This document shows, piece by piece, positions 27,023 to 34,939 of a stretch of DNA of 64,000 bases. The notes under the pieces are model-generated. The model saw only the letters and a list, made by a program, of their open reading frames with translations. It searched no databases and was not told the DNA's origin. How positions within the stretch are numbered: the first letter of the stretch is position 1; each line of letters opens with the position of its first letter. Both the position numbers and the translations under genes were made by a program. This stretch comes from Aureivirga marina (GTDB taxonomy: Bacteria; Bacteroidota; Bacteroidia; Flavobacteriales; Flavobacteriaceae), in contig NZ_JADPIB010000001.1 in the NCBI RefSeq assembly GCF_015767265.1, positions 496,001 to 560,000 on the forward strand, in the 5' to 3' direction.

Positions 27023-27052
27023 AAATCTACTTACCCCTTTTATATAAGCAAA
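27022..27052 (-). promoter_or_regulatory. Second leftward promoter-like sequence
   Basis: TTTG (27052-27049), 19 bases, TAGATTTG (27029-27022) on the minus strand, an exact fit to the Bacteroidetes consensus. Its predicted start point falls inside the orphan hairpin. It could be a distal promoter for the aminotransferase operon or the promoter of a very short RNA. Confidence 0.5.
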
Positions 27053-27168
27053 CAAAAGTTTTTGGTATTTTTTAAAATTTCGATTGATTAATTTATAACA
27101 TATACTAACTAGACTACTTTTTCCTTAAATTGTTACACCAAATATTTATTTTTTTATAATTCTTTTTT

Positions 27169-27696
27169 ATGCACAAAAGTCACATTTTATCTACGCAAGA
27201 ATATGCTCCGTTTTATGAAAGTTATTTTCAATTAAATCAAGAAAATAATATTATTCAGGCAATGTTAAACTCTGAAAAAGAGCTTATTTCGATGCTTCTT
27301 TCTATTTCAGAAGAAGATTTTAATTATGCTTATGAACAAGGAAAATGGACGATTAAAGAATTAATGCAACATATCATTGACAATGAAAGAGTTTTTGGAT
27401 ATCGAGCGATGCGATTTTCAAGAAATGATTTTACAGAATTGCCTGATTATAATGAAAAAGAAACCATTCCATATAGCAATGCAAACAATCGAACAAAAAA
27501 AGAAATTATCGATGAATTTATAGCTGTAAGAAAATCATCTATTGCTTTATTTTCTTCTTTTTCAAAAGAAATGCTATTAAAAAAAGGAATTGCAAGTAAA
27601 AATTATATTTCAGTTCGTGCTTTAGGATATTTAATTTCTGGACATCAAAGACATCATCAAAATATATTAAAAGAACGATATTTAGAATTGCTTTAG
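27169..27696 (+). CDS. DinB-family protein
   Basis: 175 residues forming a DinB/YfiT-like four-helix bundle. Putative metal-binding histidines are in LMQHIIDNERVFGYRAM (about residue 69) and at the C-terminal GHQRHHQNIL. Members are often metal-dependent thiol transferases or stress proteins, but the activity of this one cannot be inferred. It lies 56 bases upstream of the acylase gene on the same strand. Confidence 0.88.
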   Translation: MHKSHILSTQEYAPFYESYFQLNQENNIIQAMLNSEKELISMLLSISEEDFNYAYEQGKWTIKELMQHIIDNERVFGYRAMRFSRNDFTELPDYNEKETIPYSNANNRTKKEIIDEFIAVRKSSIALFSSFSKEMLLKKGIASKNYISVRALGYLISGHQRHHQNILKERYLELL

Positions 27697-27752
27697 GTCT
27701 AAAATTTCACTTATTAAAAAAAAGCAATTATCTTTAAGGAAAACGATTTGGT

Positions 27753-30131
27753 ATGCGCTTTTTCAAAAAATTATTTAAAGTACTTTCTGTATTAATTATC
27801 ATCCTATTGATTTTAGGATTTTTCTTCAAAGAATATTTAAAACCTACATATAAAGGTCATTTAAGAATTGAAAATTTAAAAGATTCTACTTCTGTTTATT
27901 TTGATGATTATGGGATTCCACATATTTATGCAAAAAACGAAGAAGATGCTATGCGAGTTTTGGGTTATGTTCATGCACAAGATAGACTTTGGCAAATGGA
28001 ATTAATGCGAAGAATTGGTCCGGGAAGACTTTCAGAAATTTTCGGGAAAGATATGTTAGAAGTAGATAAAATGTTTACTTCCATGGAAATTGCAGAAACT
28101 TCGAGATTTTGTGTGCAGCAATTGGATAAAAACAGTACGCATTATAAACTTTCTTTAGCATATTTGGATGGTGTAAATCAATTTTTAGAAGATGGAGCAA
28201 CACCAATAGAATTCTATTTACTTGGTATTCAAAAAGAACGTTTTACTTTGGAAGATGTTTATAATATTTATGGATATATGGCTTTTAGTTTTGCTTTAGG
28301 TCAGAAAACAGATCCATTGATGACAGCAATTAAAGAAAAACTTGGAGAAGCTTATATCAAAGAATTACCTTTAGTTACACCAGAAGATTATACCAAAATT
28401 CCTGTTTTTGATAAAGAAAATATAAAAAATCAATTTTCGGAAAAAATCAATAAAATTCTAGATGAATCCGAAGTTCCTCTTTTTATGGGAAGCAATAGTT
28501 GGGTTTTATCTTCAGAAAAAACAAAAAATGGAAATGTTCTTTTTGCAAATGATCCACATATTAGTTATTCTCAGCCAGCAGTTTGGTATGAAGCTCATAT
28601 AAATACGCCAAATTATGAAATGTATGGTTATTATTTAGCTTGTTCACCGTTTCCTTTATTGGCGCACAATCGTGAATATGCTTATGGTTTAACGATGTTT
28701 GAAAATGATGATTTAGATTTTTATGCTTTGGAGGATAATTCTAAAAATAAAAACGAATATCGTTCAGAAATGGGTTGGGAACGTTATAATTTAAAGAATA
28801 AAGAAATTAGAATTAAAGGAGGGGATGTTTGTATTCACACAGTAAAATATAGCAATTTAGGACCAATCATCAATGATGTTTTTGATGATGTAGAAATGAA
28901 AACACCTGTTGCCATGTGGTGGATGCATACACAATTTCCGGGAAAACTTCTAGAGGCTGTTTACAGTATGTCACATTCTAAAAATTTACATGATTTTAAA
29001 AGTGCAATGCATTTGATAAATGCTCCAGGACTGAATGTAATGTATGGAAATAATAAAGATTCTATCGCTTGGTTTGCTGTTGGAAAATTGTATAAAAATA
29101 ATCAAGGAGTTAATCGTAAATTTATTTTAGATGGAACAACTTCACATGATTTACCTACAGAATATTTAGATCATGAAAGTAATCCATATGCAATAAATCC
29201 ACCATGGAATTATGTTTTTTCCGCTAACAATCAGCCCGAAGCTGTAAATGGATTTTTATATCCAGGTTATTATGCACCGGATAATCGTGCAAAAAGAATT
29301 AAATATTTCTTGGATAAAGATGAAAAATGGGATACGAAAAATGCAGAAAAAATGATTGTAGATGTTACTTCTGCTGTAACACCAACAATTGTTGCAAATA
29401 TTGCACAATCAATTGATACAACAGAATTTTCAAGAAATGAATTAAAAGCTTGGAATATTTTAAAAAATTGGAAAGGAGATAGTCCATTAAATAGTATCGC
29501 TTCTACAATCTATTATAAATTTGAATATAATTTCTTGAGAAACACCTATGAAGACGAGCTTGGAACACCACTTTTCAAGCAACTTTTAAGAACTTTTACA
29601 GTAAAAAAATCAATCATTCAATTGGCTGAAAAAGAGGAATCAATTTGGTGGGATAATGTTCGAACAGTGATGGTTGAAAATAAAGCAGAAGTTGTTAACA
29701 AATCTTTTAAAGAAACAATTGATTTTCTAGAAAATCAACTTGGTGATGATATTGCTAAATGGAAATGGAAAAAAGTACAAACAGTTGAATTTTCACACCC
29801 TTTAGGAAAAGTTGCCTTATTAAGACCATTTTTTAATGTTGGTCCATTTGAAGCTCCAGGTGCTAGAGAGGTTATTAATAACCAAGAAACAAAATATGAT
29901 AGTACTGGAATTTATAAAGTTGTGGCAGGACCTTCGACAAGAAGAATTATCGATTTTAATGATGTAGAAAATGCTGTCAGTATTTCACCAACAGGACAAT
30001 CAGGAAACCCTTTAAGCCCACATTATAAAGATCAATCAGAAATGTACATGAAAGGAAGTTTTAGAAAAATGTTAATTAACGAAAAAAAGATAAAATCTTA
30101 TCCTAATAAGCTATTATTTTCATCAAAATAA
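27753..30131 (+). CDS. Penicillin acylase-family N-terminal nucleophile hydrolase
   Basis: 792 residues with an N-terminal membrane anchor or uncleaved signal (residues about 7-26). The pro-region contains AQDRLWQMELMRR, typical of the alpha chain. The autocatalytic site and new N-terminal serine of the beta chain is S247 in MGSNSWVLSS. Further family motifs: FANDPHISYSQPAVWYE and GPSTRRIIDF, and near the end SPTGQSGNPLSPHYKDQ. The family cleaves amides such as penicillins or acyl-homoserine lactones; the substrate here is unknown. Full-length with an intact nucleophile. Confidence 0.93.
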   Translation: MRFFKKLFKVLSVLIIILLILGFFFKEYLKPTYKGHLRIENLKDSTSVYFDDYGIPHIYAKNEEDAMRVLGYVHAQDRLWQMELMRRIGPGRLSEIFGKDMLEVDKMFTSMEIAETSRFCVQQLDKNSTHYKLSLAYLDGVNQFLEDGATPIEFYLLGIQKERFTLEDVYNIYGYMAFSFALGQKTDPLMTAIKEKLGEAYIKELPLVTPEDYTKIPVFDKENIKNQFSEKINKILDESEVPLFMGSNSWVLSSEKTKNGNVLFANDPHISYSQPAVWYEAHINTPNYEMYGYYLACSPFPLLAHNREYAYGLTMFENDDLDFYALEDNSKNKNEYRSEMGWERYNLKNKEIRIKGGDVCIHTVKYSNLGPIINDVFDDVEMKTPVAMWWMHTQFPGKLLEAVYSMSHSKNLHDFKSAMHLINAPGLNVMYGNNKDSIAWFAVGKLYKNNQGVNRKFILDGTTSHDLPTEYLDHESNPYAINPPWNYVFSANNQPEAVNGFLYPGYYAPDNRAKRIKYFLDKDEKWDTKNAEKMIVDVTSAVTPTIVANIAQSIDTTEFSRNELKAWNILKNWKGDSPLNSIASTIYYKFEYNFLRNTYEDELGTPLFKQLLRTFTVKKSIIQLAEKEESIWWDNVRTVMVENKAEVVNKSFKETIDFLENQLGDDIAKWKWKKVQTVEFSHPLGKVALLRPFFNVGPFEAPGAREVINNQETKYDSTGIYKVVAGPSTRRIIDFNDVENAVSISPTGQSGNPLSPHYKDQSEMYMKGSFRKMLINEKKIKSYPNKLLFSSK

Positions 30132-30598
30132 AATTTAATTTGGATTTTTAGTTTTTTTTTATTATAATAAAATTAAGAAAAGGTTATATAATAAAGGGAA
30201 TTGCTATGAAAAATCGAGAAATTAAAAATTTGGTTGTACTTGATAATTTACGGAAACACACATCTGTGAAAATACAATTTCTACATATATTTTTACAATA
30301 TTTCCCCTCCAATAAACAATAGGGAAATGTCCTATTTTTTCGCTTTTATTTGAATGAATATTTTTTGGTTTTAATGTTTATAAAATGAAAATCTCACTTT
30401 TATAAGCCTAAATTCTTATACCCTAAAAATTCAGAATAAAAGTATTCTACCATAATTTATTAATAAAAGAATTTTAAAAGTTGCTTTCAAAAAGCGACAT
30501 GAAATTCTATTGCCAAAAAAGAAAGATTAAATATGAATCTAACGCATATTTAATCAAAATGATACATGAAAAAGAAGTCTAATTTAAAATTAAATACT
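30132..30598. other. Intergenic region upstream of the first small paralog
   Basis: AT-rich and without a convincing gene; a 38-codon frame at 30206 has no supporting feature. It holds an 11-base perfect inverted repeat at 30525-30555 and the leader shared with the second paralog (30568-30598). Confidence 0.55.
30525..30555. promoter_or_regulatory. Inverted repeat upstream of the first small paralog
   Basis: Perfect arms GATTAAATATG / CATATTTAATC with a 9-base spacer, 43 bases before the ATG at 30599. Placement suggests an operator or leader hairpin. The second paralog lacks it. Confidence 0.5.
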
Positions 30599-30925
30599 AT
30601 GAGAAATTTAAAGAATACAATAACACTAGAAACTGCAATTCGTTGGGTAAAAAATTGGAGAAAAGGAACAATTATAAATCCTACTTTTATCAAATCAATC
30701 AGTATGGAAAGAATTAATTTTGATCAAGTTTTAGCGGAACCAAATGTTACAAGAGTAAAATCATATTTAGGTGTAAATGATCAAAATCAAATGGTTTTGT
30801 TAATAGTTGGTACAGATGATTTTGATAATGATTTATTTGCGAATGATCCTTCAAATCATCATATCTACGATTTTTCAAAAGTTTGTCCACCAAGATGTGC
30901 ACCTAAGTTTAGTCCTTTAGATTAA
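30599..30925 (+). CDS. Small conserved protein of unknown function, paralog 1
   Basis: 108 residues from the chosen start. Paralog of the product of 31199-31537: both share AxxWxxNWRxGT, RxNFxQVLxEPxVxRVKSYLGVND, MVLLIVG and a HHxYD motif. It has no signal peptide or membrane helix, is rich in conserved Trp and Asp, and ends in a variable Cys/Pro tail (CPPRCAPKFSPLD). The open frame has an earlier ATG at 30566, but that stretch is the DNA leader also found upstream of paralog 2 (GAAAAAGAAGTCTAATTTAAAA), where it is not translated; hence the start at 30599. Function unknown. Confidence 0.75.
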   Translation: MRNLKNTITLETAIRWVKNWRKGTIINPTFIKSISMERINFDQVLAEPNVTRVKSYLGVNDQNQMVLLIVGTDDFDNDLFANDPSNHHIYDFSKVCPPRCAPKFSPLD

Positions 30926-31129
30926 AATCAGTAATAACTAATCTTAATTATATTTTATACTTTCCGTTGTTTAATTTTTAAATTATATTTATTTTAAAAT
31001 TGAATAATTTATTACTAAGGTAATCAGATAAGTAAAAATTTGTAAAACTATATTCATGTTAATATTTTTGAAAAGTTTTTAATCTTTTTACATCATAATT
31101 ATATTTACAAAAAAATAATACCTAAATCA

Positions 31130-31159
31130 TTGGTTTTCACATATATTTTTTTATTTTTA
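31130..31159 (+). promoter_or_regulatory. Promoter of the second small paralog
   Basis: TTG (31130-31132), 19 bases, TATTTTTA (31152-31159): one mismatch to TAnnTTTG at the last position. The leader shared with paralog 1 begins about seven bases downstream, where transcription would be expected to start. Confidence 0.6.
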
Positions 31160-31198
31160 GCCCTCGAAAAAGAAGTCTAATTTAAAAAATTAATTACT

Positions 31199-31537
31199 AT
31201 GAGTAATCAAACAATTACCAATGCGATTACAATTGAAAAAGCTAAAGAATGGATTCAAAATTGGAGGCGAGGCACATGTAAATTTCAGCTAAATTCTATC
31301 ATTTCAATTTCACATGATAGAGTAAATTTTGAACAAGTTCTATCAGAGCCAGGAGTCAAAAGAGTAAAATCTTATTTGGGTGTAAATGACTGTGGCGAAA
31401 TGGTTTTGCTTATTGTTGGAGCAGACGAAAATGACAGAGATTTAATTGCTTTGGATTCTTCTAGACATCATGTATATGACATGAGTAGTCAAGAGCCGCC
31501 ATTAAATTTAAGTAATGATTGTAGTCCTTTAAATTAA
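31199..31537 (+). CDS. Small conserved protein of unknown function, paralog 2
   Basis: 112 residues, same family as 30599-30925. Conserved core: AKEWIQNWRRGT, RVNFEQVLSEPGVKRVKSYLG, MVLLIVGAD, SSRHHVYDM; the tail differs (PPLNLSNDCSPLN). No signal peptide. Its 5' leader is nearly identical to that of paralog 1, indicating duplication of gene plus leader. The next gene, a membrane protein, starts within eight bases of its stop, so it is probably co-transcribed with it. Confidence 0.75.
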   Translation: MSNQTITNAITIEKAKEWIQNWRRGTCKFQLNSIISISHDRVNFEQVLSEPGVKRVKSYLGVNDCGEMVLLIVGADENDRDLIALDSSRHHVYDMSSQEPPLNLSNDCSPLN

Positions 31538-31544
31538 TATTATT

Positions 31545-32219
31545 TTGCTGTATTTTATTCTTAGACGATTAGGAGATGCTATCTTGTTATATTACATTTT
31601 TTTAGTAATATATATTTTCAGAAATAAATTATATAGAGTAAAAACTCTATTTCCTTTTATATTATATATAATAGCAGGATTTTCTGTTGAATTAGTCATG
31701 AATATAATGCAGAAATTAGGGTACCGCAATGTATTTTTACAAAATTATATGATAGTACTCCAGTTTGGAATACTATCATATTATTTCCAAAATTTCTTAA
31801 AAAATAAAATCATAAAATACAGTGTTTTAACTGTAACTGGAGTAATTATTACGGGAATTATATATGCATATTTCCAAATAAGTGATACTTATCTCTTTAA
31901 TTCTTTTAGGTTTTTCTCTACCTATCCTTTCATTATTTTTTATGCACTTTATATATGTTTTCTTTCCATTTCTAATAAGAAAATGAATGAATTAATTTAT
32001 ATAAACTCTGCAATACTTATCTATTTTTCATGTAGTTTAATTATTTTCTTCTCTTATAAAACTTTCATTGAATTAAATCAAAACGATTCTTTAATATTAA
32101 TCTTAATGATAAATAATATTATTTATTTGTCTTTTTTAACTGCTGTTTTCTACAATTTTAGGCAATTAAGAGAATCTTATAAAGAAATACTAGAACCTAA
32201 ACATCTTTTAGATAATTAG
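31545..32219 (+). CDS. Polytopic membrane protein, putative sensory module
   Basis: 224 residues with about seven hydrophobic helices and short loops; no enzymatic motif. It opens with TTG at 31545; no in-frame ATG occurs upstream before the stop of the preceding gene, and the first internal ATG is too late. The C-terminus is charged and cytoplasmic (FRQLRESYKEILEPKH). It lies between the small paralogs and a sensor kinase with only one membrane helix, so it may be the input part of a split sensor. This is inference. Confidence 0.65.
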   Translation: MLYFILRRLGDAILLYYIFLVIYIFRNKLYRVKTLFPFILYIIAGFSVELVMNIMQKLGYRNVFLQNYMIVLQFGILSYYFQNFLKNKIIKYSVLTVTGVIITGIIYAYFQISDTYLFNSFRFFSTYPFIIFYALYICFLSISNKKMNELIYINSAILIYFSCSLIIFFSYKTFIELNQNDSLILILMINNIIYLSFLTAVFYNFRQLRESYKEILEPKHLLDN

Positions 32220-32323
32220 AATATATTAACGAAAATCATCCTACATATTTAATATTAATAAGACATATTTAATTAGAATAAATATTTTTATATTTACCTC
32301 CCAACCACATTCTACGGTAAATT

Positions 32324-33112
32324 ATGATTACAAATGAAGCCCTTGAAGAGCACTTATTAACGATTATAATAGGTAGTATAATATTTATTTTATTACTTTC
32401 TACTTTAGTTGTTGTATTTTTCTTTCTTTCAAGGAAGAAGATTTTAAAAGAACAATTAGATAAGGAAAGAATTAAAGTAGAACATAAAACTAAAATTCTT
32501 CATGAAACTATCATAACACAAGAAAAGGAACGAAAGAGAATTGCAAAAGATTTACATGATGATGTAAGTTCCAGTTTGAATGCCGTAAAATTAATGCTTC
32601 AAACATATAACACAGATACAACCGGAAATTCGAAAGACAATATTGTTTCTGCAATTAATACTTTAAATCAAACTATTGACAGTTCGAGGAAAATTGCACA
32701 TGGGTTATTACCTCCTGTTTTAGAAAAATTTGGTTTAAAAACCGCTTTAGAGCAAATGCAAGATGATTACAATAGAAGTGATCAAGTAGAAATAACTCAA
32801 TTTATTCAATATGAGAATAAGCAATTAAATGCCACATATGAATTAAATATTTACAGAATTTTTCAAGAGCTTGTCAATAATTCTGTAAGACATGGAAAAG
32901 CAAATGATATTTTAATTAAAATCATAACCAATGATGATGATTCTATTAAAATGAGTTATCGAGATGATGGAAATGGATTTGATTTAGAAAAAGTTCAAAA
33001 AGCAAAAGGACTTGGGATGAGTAATATTGATAGTCGTGTGGAATTAATTAAAGGAGAAATCGAATATAAAACTGCTCCAGGAGAAGGTTTCCAAGCATTT
33101 ATTACAGTATAA
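32324..33112 (+). CDS. NarL-type sensor histidine kinase
   Basis: 262 residues. One N-terminal membrane helix (about 12-35), a short coiled segment, a HisKA_3 dimerisation domain with the phospho-accepting H78 in ERKRIAKDLHDDVSSSL, and an HATPase domain with N box ELVNNSVRHGKAN, G1 box DDGNGFD and GLGMSNIDSRV. It has almost no periplasmic sensing part, so another protein, perhaps the membrane protein upstream, must supply the signal. No LuxR/NarL response regulator gene is next to it: the following gene is on the opposite strand after a terminator. The partner must be elsewhere. Confidence 0.92.
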   Translation: MITNEALEEHLLTIIIGSIIFILLLSTLVVVFFFLSRKKILKEQLDKERIKVEHKTKILHETIITQEKERKRIAKDLHDDVSSSLNAVKLMLQTYNTDTTGNSKDNIVSAINTLNQTIDSSRKIAHGLLPPVLEKFGLKTALEQMQDDYNRSDQVEITQFIQYENKQLNATYELNIYRIFQELVNNSVRHGKANDILIKIITNDDDSIKMSYRDDGNGFDLEKVQKAKGLGMSNIDSRVELIKGEIEYKTAPGEGFQAFITV

Positions 33113-33142
33113 AAAAGAGGCAATTTGCCTCTTTTATTTTTT
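33113..33142 (+). terminator. Terminator of the sensor kinase gene
   Basis: Ten-base stem AAAAGAGGCA / TGCCTCTTTT around ATT, followed by a T run; it begins right at the stop codon. Confidence 0.9.
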
Positions 33143-33364
33143 TAATCTGTGTATTACTATAATTGAAAAAAATAATGCTTTTTAATTCAGTAAATTTGGG
33201 GAATGAATTAATATTTATCTTAACACAAATTAAAATAGGTTAAAACAAAACAACGATTTTTCAAATTCAAAACCATTTGTTATTCAGTTGCAAATGTATA
33301 TGATTTTTATAAAAAGGTTTATGATAATTATCAAATAAACGAATTTAAAAATCAATCTAATAAG

Positions 33365-34171
33365 TTACTTTTGAATTGTTAATCTTTCGTGTATTTGTTT
33401 AAAATATGGAAAAGCTTTTATCAACCTAGAACCAAACCAAGAAAACATTTCTCCATCCACAAAAATCGTTTTTCCATGGTGTGTAAATCTTCCTAATTCA
33501 AATGCATGTTCGTCTTTAAAAGGAAATGGTTCAGAAGATAACATTACTATTTTTGGGTCTCCTTCTAGTCTAATTTTCTTAATTTCAACTTCAGGATATC
33601 TTCCTTTTTCCTCATATATATTTTCAAACTTATTTAACTTCATCAATTCATTTATAAACGTATCCTGACCAGCAACCATCCAAGGTTTTGCCCAAATAAA
33701 ATAAGCAGCTTTTCTGTTTGGCTGTGTTTTTATAAACTCTTTGAAATCATTTAAATGAAAATTAATTTTGGAGATAATTTTCGTTGCTTCAAAACGTCGA
33801 TTTAATAATTCTCCTAAGTCTGAAATTAAATCTAAAGAATCTTGAATTGTTTTTACATCAGAAAAATAAACAGGAGCTATTTTTTCTAATTCTTCCAACA
33901 TATCTTGTGCATTTTCTTCTTTATTACACAAAATAAAATCTGGATTTAAATCTTTAATTTTATCATAATGCACTTTTTTAGTTCCACCAACAATCTTTTT
34001 AGTCGATTTAAAATGCAATGGATGAACACAAAATTTTGTAATCCCTACAATCTGATCTTCTAATCCCAAATCATATAATAATTCTGTTTGTGAAGGAACT
34101 AAAGTTACGATTCGTTTTGGTGTATTTTCAATGTTCACCTCTCTTCCCATTTGGTCTTTAAAAGATTTCAT
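33365..34171 (-). CDS. Helical-backbone metal receptor (BtuF/FepB-like) without signal peptide
   Basis: 268 residues of the class III periplasmic-binding-protein fold used by cobalamin and siderophore ABC systems: PKRIVTLVPSQTELLYDLGLEDQIVGIT near the N-terminus, LNPDFILCNKEEN, a long linking helix, and AYFIWAKPWMVAGQDTFINEL in the second lobe. There is no signal peptide or lipobox: the protein begins MKSFKDQMGREV, directly in the mature fold, and no better upstream start is evident. No permease or ATPase gene is adjacent. It may be a cytoplasmic member acting in another role, such as cobalamin handling. Confidence 0.82.
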   Translation of the reverse strand: MKSFKDQMGREVNIENTPKRIVTLVPSQTELLYDLGLEDQIVGITKFCVHPLHFKSTKKIVGGTKKVHYDKIKDLNPDFILCNKEENAQDMLEELEKIAPVYFSDVKTIQDSLDLISDLGELLNRRFEATKIISKINFHLNDFKEFIKTQPNRKAAYFIWAKPWMVAGQDTFINELMKLNKFENIYEEKGRYPEVEIKKIRLEGDPKIVMLSSEPFPFKDEHAFELGRFTHHGKTIFVDGEMFSWFGSRLIKAFPYFKQIHERLTIQK

Positions 34172-34205
34172 GCTTTTTCAAAAATTAAAATTATGATGCG
34201 AATTT

Positions 34206-34235
34206 AAATAAAAAAAGAGCCTAAAAAGGCTCTTT
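34206..34235 (-). terminator. Terminator of the thioredoxin gene
   Basis: Eight-base stem AAAGAGCC / GGCTCTTT with a 6-base loop, followed on the minus strand by a T run. Confidence 0.88.
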
Positions 34236-34254
34236 AATGAAGTTTGTATTTTTT

Positions 34255-34803
34255 TTATTTAAAAGTTGCCACAAACGATGATTGGTAATTTACAAAGTCT
34301 TCTTGTGATTTAAATTCTTTGTATTTATCTGTAGCAAATAATTTTAAATATAATTCAATGTTTTGTGGAGTTTGGTATCCAGGAACTGGCGCAATTAAAT
34401 TCGCATTTTCATCCAAATAAATCAATGTTGGATAAGCTCTAATTCCAAAAGCTTGACTTAATTGGTGCGAACTATTTCTAGAATTTTTTCTAGAAGCTTG
34501 ATACCCTGGATTTGTAAAAGTTTTTCCTTTAAATTTTACAGTTTCATTTCCTTCTGCATTAAATTTAACAGCATAAAAATGTTTGTTCACATAAGCAACA
34601 ACATCTGGGTTATGAAATGTATTTTTATCTAACATTTTACATGGACCACACCAAACAGTATAAGCATCCATGATAATCTTTCTTGGTTCTTTTTTTTGAG
34701 CTTCAACAGCTTCTTCTAAAGTCATCCAATTAATTTCTGCTTGTTGTGCAAAAGTAAAACCAGATAACATCATTACGAACATTAATAATATAGTTTTTTT
34801 CAT
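34255..34803 (-). CDS. Secreted thioredoxin-fold protein
   Basis: 182 residues. Signal peptide MKKTILLMFVMMLSGFTFAQ, then a thioredoxin domain of the DUF255/thioredoxin_7 type with active site WCGPC (VWCGPCKMLDKN) and cis-proline segment YPTLIYLDE. The frame extends 13 codons upstream to 34842, but the ATG at 34803 gives a clean signal peptide. Periplasmic thiol-disulfide exchange is likely; it could receive electrons from DsbD (3070-5526). Monocistronic with its own terminator. Confidence 0.88.
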   Translation of the reverse strand: MKKTILLMFVMMLSGFTFAQQAEINWMTLEEAVEAQKKEPRKIIMDAYTVWCGPCKMLDKNTFHNPDVVAYVNKHFYAVKFNAEGNETVKFKGKTFTNPGYQASRKNSRNSSHQLSQAFGIRAYPTLIYLDENANLIAPVPGYQTPQNIELYLKLFATDKYKEFKSQEDFVNYQSSFVATFK

Positions 34804-34880
34804 CGTAAATATATTTTTGTTACTTAATTTGTCGTTTTTCAATAGCTTTTTTTACATCATTAAGATAGTACAAATAAAAT

Positions 34881-34915
34881 AAAAACGCCTTAAATACACA
34901 ATTTAAGACGTTTTT
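34881..34915 (-). terminator. Terminator of the peptidase-POT operon
   Basis: Long stem AAAAACG-c-CTTAAAT / ATTTAAG-a-CGTTTTT with a 5-base loop, 25 bases past the POT stop. T tracts on both strands allow two-way function. Confidence 0.85.
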
Positions 34916-34939
34916 AAAGTAAATATATTTTCTTTTGGC

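Noticed and set aside
30206-30322. 38-codon frame starting MKNREIKNLVV
   Set aside because: No supporting leader, hydrophobic plan or known family; low complexity region.
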